A stretch of 64,000 nucleotides of DNA from Scleromatobacter sp039920745. Lineage in GTDB: Bacteria; Pseudomonadota; Gammaproteobacteria; Burkholderiales; Burkholderiaceae_C. The position numbers and the translations under genes were made by a program. Numbering within the stretch: the stretch's first letter is position 1; each line of letters starts with the position of its first letter. The DNA is taken from NCBI GenBank assembly GCA_039920745.1, contig JBDSDD010000081.1, forward strand, positions 1-64,000. Reading direction: 5' to 3'. Shown here piece by piece: positions 8,382 to 16,925 of the stretch. Under the pieces are notes generated by a model that was not told the origin of the DNA, did not search any database, and saw only the letters and a program-made list of their open reading frames with translations.

Positions 8382-9859
8382 GCGACCTCCCCGACCGAGC
8401 CGTCCGGCGGCACCGGCAACGTTTCGAGCGGCGCACATGCCGCGTCGTGCGGGATGGCGCCGAGCCAGCCGCCGACGAATCCGGCGCGGCGCAACCCGCT
8501 CACCAGGGGCGTGCAATTGCGCATCAGGTTCCACAGCATGCCGCTGCGATGGTTTTCTATCATGATCACGGTAGGACCTTCGTTGATGCCGAAGTGATAC
8601 GGCGAGACCCAGCCGAACGCGTGCTTGCGGTCGTTCGGAAAGCACGGGTTGAACGAGGCCTTGAAGCCGTACGGGTTGGCCACGTGCAGCTGGATGTGGC
8701 GATAGTTGGCGATGGTCGGCAACACGATCTCGGGCGCGAACGGCAGCGACGCCACCACCGCCCAGGGGGCCAGCGTGCCGTCGTCGGGCCCGTCCGGCAC
8801 GCCGCGCGCCACGTAGTCGAAGAACGGCGAATCGGAGGGTTGGCGCCAGTGCACCGCGCCCGGGCCGTCGCTGGCCGTGATGCCCCAGACGAACTCGCCG
8901 TACAGCGCGTGGCGGCGCGGGTTGCGGATCGCGTAGCGTTGCTGCACGTGCGCGCCGATGCGACTGTTGATGAAGTAGTCGCTGTCGTGCTCGCGCATGA
9001 ACGCGTCGCGCACGCCGCGAAAGTCCACCCAGAGGTGGGACATCTGGTGAATGAACAGCGGGCCGGCGTGCAGGTACTCGAGGCCCTCGACCTCTTTCCA
9101 CTGGTAGGTCGAGCACCAGGCGGCGTAGGACGAAGGCGGTATGCCGTGCGTCGGCGAGCCCAGGGCCAGCAGGTACAGGATCAAGGCCTCGTCGTAGCCC
9201 TCCCAGTGCCACGGCAGCTTGCCCGTCTCGGGCTTCCAGCCGTGGCAGATCGTGCCCTGCTCGCCGACCATCCAGTCCCATTCGACGCGTTCGTAGAGCG
9301 CGGTGGCCAGCCTGCGCACCTCGGCCTCGTCGGGCGTGTCCGCATGGAAGTAGGCAGCCGCGGCCAGCACGCCGGCCATCAGCAGCGCGGTGTCGATCGT
9401 CGACAGCTCGCACTCCCAGGCGCGCGCGCCTGTTTCCATGTCGAGGAAGTGATAAAAGAAGCCGCGGTAGCCGCAGGCCGTCGGCGACTCGCTCTGTTCG
9501 CCGGCGCTCAGCGTGCGCAGCGTCAGCAAGGTTCGCTGGAGCGCCTGCGCATGCGTCATCAGCGCGCGCTGCACGCCCACCGGGTAGGCGGTGAGGGCCA
9601 TGCCCACCGCCGCGATGCTGGCGGGCCAGTCGCGCGACGTCTTGTCGGCGACCAGGCCGTTCGCCTCGTTGACCTCGTGAAGAAAATAGCCGAACGACTC
9701 GCGCTGCAAGTCGGTGAGCATCGCATCGCGGGCGATGGATTCGTGCCGCGTGAAGCCGTGGAGTGCGGCGTGCTTGGCGATCTCGGGGAGTTGCCCCAGG
9801 TCGCCGGAGTAGGCCGGCTCGTCGGGGTTGTCGGCCTTGTCGGGTGCTTCGCGGTTCAT
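8378..9859 (-). CDS. GH144 / 'glucoamylase family' protein, likely beta-1,2-glucanase-like
   Basis: 493 aa from the ATG at 9859, which overlaps the stop of the GH39 gene. No signal peptide, so cytoplasmic. Conserved segments of the Glycoamylase (PF10091) family are present: SIAAVGMALTAYP, GFFYHFLDM, ELSTIDTALLMAGVL, SHLWVDFRG and VWGITASDGPG. Characterised GH144 members are endo-beta-1,2-glucanases; others act on other beta-glucans. With GH39 and an SDR in one operon it probably processes an imported oligosaccharide. The substrate is an inference. Confidence 0.85.
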   Translation of the reverse strand: MNREAPDKADNPDEPAYSGDLGQLPEIAKHAALHGFTRHESIARDAMLTDLQRESFGYFLHEVNEANGLVADKTSRDWPASIAAVGMALTAYPVGVQRALMTHAQALQRTLLTLRTLSAGEQSESPTACGYRGFFYHFLDMETGARAWECELSTIDTALLMAGVLAAAAYFHADTPDEAEVRRLATALYERVEWDWMVGEQGTICHGWKPETGKLPWHWEGYDEALILYLLALGSPTHGIPPSSYAAWCSTYQWKEVEGLEYLHAGPLFIHQMSHLWVDFRGVRDAFMREHDSDYFINSRIGAHVQQRYAIRNPRRHALYGEFVWGITASDGPGAVHWRQPSDSPFFDYVARGVPDGPDDGTLAPWAVVASLPFAPEIVLPTIANYRHIQLHVANPYGFKASFNPCFPNDRKHAFGWVSPYHFGINEGPTVIMIENHRSGMLWNLMRNCTPLVSGLRRAGFVGGWLGAIPHDAACAPLETLPVPPDGSVGEVA

Positions 9860-11319
9860 GCGACGGCCTCCCATTCGATGCGCACCAGCGCCATCGCGGT
9901 GGGGGGCAGCGGCAGCGAGAAGCCTGCCTGGTCGCCGTCGCTGGTGATCGGCATGCGCTCAGGCGTGACCGTCGAGGCCAGCTCCAGCGCGTCCACCTGG
10001 TGCGGATGCGGGTATTCGGGACTGCCCATGCGCAGCCACTCGGCTTGCGGATTGGCGTGCGTGTCGTCGATGCGCGAGACCAGGGCGGCGCGCGGGCGCC
10101 GGCCCTTCAGCCCGGCCAGCTGCACGCCGACGATCTCGGTGGCGATCGGGTGGCGTGGCATCGCGACGTTGATCAGCAGCACGGTCGTCACGGCGTCGTC
10201 GTCGGGCGCACCGACGTGCGCGCTGACGGTGGGATGCGAGCTCGCAACCGCCCAGCGCCGCGTGCCGAGCTGGCCCAGCATCTCGAACGCGCGGTACGTG
10301 GGCTTGGGCACGCCGTACAGGTTCAGCAGCCCGAAGCCGCCGTGGTAGGGGATGCTGGGGAAGTAGTTCTCTTCGAAGATGTCGCTGAACACCCACCAGC
10401 TGTAGGCGTCGACCAGGTCGTCGACGCTGAGCAGGAAGTGCGTCGCCAGCGCCGCGCAGAACGGGCCGTCGTGCAGCGCGTCGCGCGGGTTCGACGTGAT
10501 GTTCCACTCGGTGTAGTACAGCGGTCGGGTGCCCGCGGCCGCGCGTGCCTCGCGTGCGCGGTCGCGCATGACGCTCAGCGGCGCGTCGGCGAGTTGCGAC
10601 AGCGTGTCGGTGTGCACCGAGCCGAATGCGTCCGTCGGGTAGTAGTGCGTGCTGACGAAGTCGGCCGGGCAGGCGTTGGCGGCGCAGAACGTGTTGAAGT
10701 CGTCCAGCCACGCATTGGTGGCCGTGGCCGGGCCGCCGACCTGCAGGCGCGGCGAGATCGCCTTGATCGCGGTCCAGGTGGCCTTGAACAGGTCGAAGTA
10801 CTTGGCCTGGCCGCCGGTCCAGAACGCCACCAGGTTGGGCTCGTTCCACACTTCCAGCGGCCATTGCGCCACCTCGTCGATGCCGTAGCGCTCCACCCAG
10901 TGGCCGACGAGCTTGGTCATCAGCAACTGCCAGTCCGCCATCTTCCTGGGCGGCGTGACGTTGGCGCGGTAGTGGAACACGCTGTTGCCGTCGGACGAGA
11001 GCATGCCGGGCATGAACGACAGCTCGACCAGCGGCTTCATGCCGATGGACAGCAGGAAGTCGAACACGCGGTCGATGTTGAAGAACGAGAACACGAACTG
11101 GTCGTCCTGGCAGATCAGCGTGCCCATGTCGTCGCTGAGCATGCCGTGGAAGCGGACGTGGCGAAAGCCCAGTTCGCGGTGGGCGCGCGTCAGTTGCGCC
11201 TGGTAGTCGGCGCGCAGCGCGAGCGGCGCGTGGCAACTGCCCACGCAGTGGCGCCAGGGATGGCGCAGGGGCTGCGACGGCGTCGAAAGGTCGCAGGTGA
11301 ACGTGGCGGGTGAGGGCAT
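9856..11319 (-). CDS. GH39 family glycosidase (beta-xylosidase-like)
   Basis: 487 aa from the ATG at 11319; an in-frame TTG at 11367 would add 16 residues. Retaining GH39 signatures are clear: acid/base Glu in WPLEVWNEPNLVAFW and nucleophile Glu in LYYTEWN. FRHVRFHGMLSDDM and STHYYP also match beta-xylosidases of this family. No signal peptide, so it probably acts in the cytoplasm on short imported xylosides or related glycosides. First gene of the overlapping GH39-GH144-SDR operon. Confidence 0.9.
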   Translation of the reverse strand: MPSPATFTCDLSTPSQPLRHPWRHCVGSCHAPLALRADYQAQLTRAHRELGFRHVRFHGMLSDDMGTLICQDDQFVFSFFNIDRVFDFLLSIGMKPLVELSFMPGMLSSDGNSVFHYRANVTPPRKMADWQLLMTKLVGHWVERYGIDEVAQWPLEVWNEPNLVAFWTGGQAKYFDLFKATWTAIKAISPRLQVGGPATATNAWLDDFNTFCAANACPADFVSTHYYPTDAFGSVHTDTLSQLADAPLSVMRDRAREARAAAGTRPLYYTEWNITSNPRDALHDGPFCAALATHFLLSVDDLVDAYSWWVFSDIFEENYFPSIPYHGGFGLLNLYGVPKPTYRAFEMLGQLGTRRWAVASSHPTVSAHVGAPDDDAVTTVLLINVAMPRHPIATEIVGVQLAGLKGRRPRAALVSRIDDTHANPQAEWLRMGSPEYPHPHQVDALELASTVTPERMPITSDGDQAGFSLPLPPTAMALVRIEWEAVA

Positions 11320-11667
11320 GAAGGCTTTCGACGCGGACTCGGCAGGAACGATGGCAAGGGCCGGCAAGTCCAGTGCCCGACAGCAAGGGCCAGCCCTTCG
11401 GCTAGCTTGCTCAGGACGGTGTGGCGTTGCATCGAGAGTTCGGGTCAGTTAGCTGCGGATCGATCCATCTTGAGGCTTGTTGGGTGAATTGCTTGTTGCT
11501 GGCCTGAACATTGCATGCGGGGGTAGGGCGCCGGCGGCCTTCAGGCCGGAGCCCGGGCAAGTCCCCACCTCGGCGGCGGCCCGCATTTGCCACAATTGAA
11601 GATTCCGCCGCGCGCGCCCAAAAGGCGTTCCGCGGCATTTCCTTATCCGTGACCCTCGGGATTCGTC
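11320..11667. other. divergent promoter region between GH39 and the peptide transporter
   Basis: About 350 bp with no plausible gene. It must hold the promoters of the minus-strand glycosidase operon and of the plus-strand transporter. I see no strong palindrome or clear -35/-10 pair. Confidence 0.5.
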
Positions 11668-13164
<1,497 letters not shown>

Positions 13165-13211
13165 TCGTGCGCTTCGGCGAGCCGTTCGCGGCTCGCCACA
13201 GGCGCCAAGAG

Positions 13212-13244
13212 ACGCCGACCGGCTCGCGCCGCGTCGGCGTTTTT
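13212..13244 (+). terminator. rho-independent terminator after the peptide transporter
   Basis: ACGCCGAC (13212-13219) pairs with GTCGGCGT (13233-13240) and is followed by TTTTT. A second GC-rich hairpin (GGCGAGCCG...CGGCTCGCC) sits just upstream around 13175-13197. Confidence 0.85.
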
Positions 13245-13459
13245 CATGGGTCGGCGGCTTCCGATGCCGAGCGCGGGGCGGCGTTCCTGTCTTGTCCTGT
13301 GCGTGGCTGCCGCGACAACAGGCCTCCAGCCGGACCTATCATCGTCCCCGTCAAGCGTCGACTGGTCGAAAATTGGGGGCGTCGTTCGTCGTTCAAGGCG
13401 GGCGGGCGCGAAGCCATAGCCTGCCTCCTCACCGCAAATCCCACCCTGGAGACCCTCCG

Positions 13460-14047
13460 ATGAGCATCCTGTCCCGCCTCGCAGCCCCCGCGCTGTTCGC
13501 CATGTCGTTCGCCACCCCGGCCGCCCAGGCCGCGCCGGTCACCTACAACGTGGACCCGACGCACACCTACCCGAGCTTCGAGGCCGATCACATGGGCATC
13601 TCGACGTGGCGCGGCAAGTTCGACCGCAGTTCGGGCTCGATCACGATGGACAGCGAGGCCGGCACCGGCAGCCTGACCATCGTCGTCGACATGAAGAGTG
13701 CCGACTTCGGCCTCGAGGCGCTGAACAAGACCGCCAGGAGTGCCGAACTGTTCGACGTCGCCAAGTACCCGAAGGCCACGTTCAAGGGCACGCTGGAAGG
13801 CTTCGCCGGCGGCGTTCCGAGCCGCGCGGTGGGCACGCTGGAGATGCACGGCAAGACCAACCCGGTGACGCTGGACATCAGGAAGTTCAAGTGCATTCCG
13901 CACCCCATGTTCAAGCGCGAGGCCTGCGGCGCCGACGTCTACGCCACGCTGGACCGCGAGCAGTTCGGCATGGACGCCGGCAAGGCTTACGGCTTCAGCA
14001 TGGCGGTGGACCTGCGCATCCAGGTCGAGGCCATCGCCACGAAGTGA
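13460..14047 (+). CDS. YceI family periplasmic protein
   Basis: 195 aa: signal peptide ending AAQAAP, then the lipocalin-like YceI barrel (YNVDPTHTYPSFEADHMG, WRGKFDRSSGSI, LFDVAKYPKATFKG). YceI proteins bind isoprenoid-type lipids such as octaprenyl compounds in the periplasm. GGAGA precedes the ATG. Two Cys (CIPHP, REACG) could form a disulfide. It stands alone between the terminator and the carbohydrate locus. Confidence 0.92.
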   Translation: MSILSRLAAPALFAMSFATPAAQAAPVTYNVDPTHTYPSFEADHMGISTWRGKFDRSSGSITMDSEAGTGSLTIVVDMKSADFGLEALNKTARSAELFDVAKYPKATFKGTLEGFAGGVPSRAVGTLEMHGKTNPVTLDIRKFKCIPHPMFKREACGADVYATLDREQFGMDAGKAYGFSMAVDLRIQVEAIATK

Positions 14048-14155
14048 TCGCCACCCCCTGATCGCTTCCGACTGATCCACACCGAAATGGGACTGTGCGA
14101 GGGCCGTCGAGGCTAGGATCCCGGGTCGTTTCTCGAACCTGTGGAAAGCTCCTCG

Positions 14156-15415
14156 ATGGCACGCCGTCTCCGCGCTCCTTTCGCCGCCACGCTTCTGGCG
14201 ATCAGCTGTGCCGTGGCCACGGCCGTGCCCGTCAGCAACGGCCTCGCCAGGACGCCGCCGATGGGCTGGAGCAGCTGGAACCAGTTCGGCGAGGCCATCA
14301 ACGAGAAGGTGGTCATCGAGAGCATGGACGCGATGGTGGCGCACGGGCTGCGCGACGCCGGTTATGTCTACGTCAACCTCGACGACGGCTGGCAGCACTA
14401 CAAGGCCGCGCGCAAGGACAAGCCGCTGGAGGCCGACCCCGCCAAGTTCCCGCACGGCATCAAGTACCTGGCGGACTACGCGCATGCGCACGGCCTGAAG
14501 CTGGGCATCTACTCAGGCCCCGGCGCGCGCACCTGCGCCGGCTACACGGGCAGCGAGGGCCACGAGAGCGAGGACGCGGCGATGTTCGCGGCGTGGGGCG
14601 TGGACCACCTGAAGTACGACAGCTGCTGCTCGCACAAGGACGCGCCCAGGGCCGAAGTGCAGCGTGTGGTCGCTCGCATGTCCAACGCGCTGATCGCCAC
14701 GAAGCGGCCCATCGTGTATCACGCCTGCCATTGCGGCTGGGCCGACATCGCCGAATGGGCCGCCGACCTGGGCGCCAACCAGTGGCGCATCGGCCAGGAC
14801 ATCTCCGACGACTTCAACTACCCGGGCCTGCGCGAAAAGTACTACTTCGACGTGCTGGACATGCTCGATCGCGGCGAGAAATACGCCAAGTACGCCGGCC
14901 CCGGCCACTGGAACGACTTCGACATGCTGATCGTCGGCGTCAACGGCCACAGCCAGCAGATCGTGGGCACCGGCGCCAGCAACGTCGAGTACCGCACGCA
15001 CTTCAGCTTGTGGGCGATGCTGGAGTCGCCGCTGCTGATCGGCGCCGACGTGCGCGGGCTCGACGCCGACTCGCTCGCCACGCTGACCAACGCCGACGTC
15101 ATCGCCGTCAACCAGGACACCGCGGGCCACGCCGCCGAGAAGGTGGGCGAGCAGGGCGAACACGGTGAGCTGCAGGTGTGGGCCAAGGAGATGGCCGATG
15201 GCAGCTGGGTCGTCGCCCTGTTGAACCGCAGCAGCGCCACCGCGGAGATGAACGTCAACCCGCGCCGCGATCTCGCGCAACCGTGGAACAAATACCGCGT
15301 GCGCGATCTCTGGTCGCACCAGGAGCGCGGCCCCTACGACATCCCGTACACCGTCGAAGTGATGAGCCACGAGGCCAGGGTGCTGCGGCTCTTTCCAGTG
15401 GAAATTGGCCATTGA
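14156..15415 (+). CDS. secreted GH27 glycosidase (alpha-galactosidase or alpha-N-acetylgalactosaminidase)
   Basis: 419 aa, started at the ATG 8 nt after GGAAAG. Signal peptide about 1-23, then a GH27 barrel with PPMGWSSWN, NLDDGWQ, nucleophile Asp155 in KYDSCC and acid/base Asp215 in RIGQDI. In alpha-galactosidases a Glu in a C-E-W motif selects the galactose 2-hydroxyl. The matching stretch here (187-198, HACHCGWADI) lacks that Glu, which fits a different 2-substituent such as N-acetyl. Beside AgaR, AgaS and GatZ genes it probably releases terminal alpha-GalNAc, but alpha-galactosidase activity cannot be excluded. Confidence 0.9.
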   Translation: MARRLRAPFAATLLAISCAVATAVPVSNGLARTPPMGWSSWNQFGEAINEKVVIESMDAMVAHGLRDAGYVYVNLDDGWQHYKAARKDKPLEADPAKFPHGIKYLADYAHAHGLKLGIYSGPGARTCAGYTGSEGHESEDAAMFAAWGVDHLKYDSCCSHKDAPRAEVQRVVARMSNALIATKRPIVYHACHCGWADIAEWAADLGANQWRIGQDISDDFNYPGLREKYYFDVLDMLDRGEKYAKYAGPGHWNDFDMLIVGVNGHSQQIVGTGASNVEYRTHFSLWAMLESPLLIGADVRGLDADSLATLTNADVIAVNQDTAGHAAEKVGEQGEHGELQVWAKEMADGSWVVALLNRSSATAEMNVNPRRDLAQPWNKYRVRDLWSHQERGPYDIPYTVEVMSHEARVLRLFPVEIGH

Positions 15416-15603
15416 GCAAGCCCGGGCAGGGCCGTCGCAAGCACAGGCTGACGGCGCCTTCCCGCCCGGGCGAAGGCGTGACGCGCGACCGCGCCTGTGT
15501 CGGCGCCCGCGCGCGAAGGCATGCTGTTCGAAGCCACCGATGATCGATGGCATTGACCACGCGCGATCTCGTTGTACGGCCAGGGACAGGTCGTTTGAAT
15601 GGT

Positions 15604-15613
15604 GGAAGCGCTT
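15604..15613. promoter_or_regulatory. LacI-type palindrome GAAGCGCTTC
   Basis: A 10-bp perfect palindrome with central CG, between the GH27 gene and agaR1, related to GAAAGCGCTTTC at 2567. The rest of the 412-bp gap (15416-15827) holds no gene on either strand. Confidence 0.3.
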
Positions 15614-15784
15614 CGAACCTGGGCGTGTGTTGTTCGGCTCGCGGTGATCGAAGGCGATCAACTTGCGAAAACCATCGATAGAGCGAATTCCCCGTTTCGA
15701 GCGTGCCGAATTGAAAGTCGTTCCAGCTGCTCCAGCCCGGTGAGGCGCAGACTGCCCTTGCGGATTTGGCATCGCAGTCGCTCG

Positions 15785-15802
15785 TTTCGCTATCATTCGA
15801 AA
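15785..15802. promoter_or_regulatory. putative AgaR operator upstream of agaR1
   Basis: TTTCG-N8-CGAAA with a nested TATCAT that could be the -10 box, about 25-45 bp before the agaR1 start. The half-site TTTCG matches the operator found before the TonB receptor, which suggests autoregulation. Confidence 0.45.
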
Positions 15803-15827
15803 GTTGAAGCTGCTCCCGAGACCAGGC

Positions 15828-16640
15828 ATGTCCGACCCCATGGATGAAACGACGACCCCGGCACGTCCTGACGGCCTGCTCATCGACGAGCGCCGCGGCC
15901 TGATCCTCGAACTCGTGCGCCAGCAGCGCCGCGCCACCGTCGCGGAACTGGCCGAGCGCTTCGGCACGTCGCTGGTGACCATCCGCGGCGACCTCGCGGC
16001 GCTGGCGGCCGACGGCGCGCTGGTGCGCACGCGTGGCGGCGCGCTGCCGCTGCGCGAGGACGAGGAGCTGTCGATCAACGTCAAGCAGACGCTCCACCAG
16101 GAGCAGAAGCAGCGCATCGCCATCGAGGCGGCCAGGCTGATCCGCGACGGCGAGACCATCCTGCTCGACTCGGGCACCACCACTTACGCGATCGCGCGCC
16201 AGATCCGCGAGCTGCCGCTGACGGGCATCAACGTCATCACCAACGCGCTCAACATCGCCACCGTGCTGGCATCCGTCCCGCACGTGAACCTGATCATGCC
16301 GGGTGGCCAGCTGCGCGAGCAGTCGTTCTCGCTGTCCGGCCCGATCGCCGTCAACTCGCTCGCCGGGCTGCACGCTGACCGGCTGTTCCTGGGCGTGGAC
16401 AGCCTGGATCCCGAGATCGGCTTGATGACGCCGTACCTGCAGGAGGCGCAGTTCAATGCCCAGATGATCCGCATCTCGCGCCAGGTGATCGCGGTGGCCG
16501 ACTCGTCCAAGCTGATGCGCCGCAACCTGTCGGTGATCGCCAGCGTCGACCAGCTCCACCTGCTGATCACGGACTCGGCGGCCAACGTCGAGACCGTCGA
16601 GGAACTGCGCCGCCGCGGCGTCGAAGTGCGGCTCGTCTGA
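15828..16640 (+). CDS. agaR: DeoR-family regulator AgaR (first copy)
   Basis: 270 aa. N-terminal DeoR helix-turn-helix (RRGLILELVRQQRRATVAEL, FGTSLVTIRGDL, TRGGA) and a C-terminal sugar-phosphate sensor of the DeoR_C/isomerase-like type (LDSGTTTYAIA, VITNALNIA, MPGGQLR, LFLGVDSLDP). In Enterobacteria AgaR represses GalNAc/galactosamine genes and is released by a pathway sugar phosphate. It is placed between GH27 and the receptor operon, with TTTCG-type operators on both sides. A close paralog ends the operon at 28241. Confidence 0.85.
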   Translation: MSDPMDETTTPARPDGLLIDERRGLILELVRQQRRATVAELAERFGTSLVTIRGDLAALAADGALVRTRGGALPLREDEELSINVKQTLHQEQKQRIAIEAARLIRDGETILLDSGTTTYAIARQIRELPLTGINVITNALNIATVLASVPHVNLIMPGGQLREQSFSLSGPIAVNSLAGLHADRLFLGVDSLDPEIGLMTPYLQEAQFNAQMIRISRQVIAVADSSKLMRRNLSVIASVDQLHLLITDSAANVETVEELRRRGVEVRLV

Positions 16641-16722
16641 GTTGGCCCGCCCGACCCGTTGTGCTGATCGCCCGGCCGGGAGGTCCTGGCGCGTCGAGAG
16701 GTGCCTGCGGTCTCCGTGAATG

Positions 16723-16767
16723 TTCGTTTGCCTTCGATTTAATCTTTCGTTATGCTGATAACGAAAG
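16723..16767. promoter_or_regulatory. AgaR operator region of the receptor operon
   Basis: Core: CTTTCGTTAT-GCTG-ATAACGAAAG, a perfect 24-bp inverted repeat at 16744-16767. Two more TTCGTTT/TTCGATTT half-sites precede it at 16723 and 16733, and AACGAAAG recurs at 16792-16799. The half-site matches the TTTCRTTT element reported for E. coli AgaR. The distance to the receptor ATG (16926) leaves a 5' leader of roughly 130-150 nt. Confidence 0.75.
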
Positions 16768-16925
16768 CGAGAATCGTCAGTGAAAACTATCAACGAAAGA
16801 GTTCGAAAGCCAACGTAGACTTCATCGGTCAGCTCGAGGGTGGCCATCGAAAGCCGCTCCGGTGCCCGGCGTCCCTGATTCCGTCGGCTTGCGTTCGCAA
16901 GCCGAGCCCCACAAGGAAGCACCCG

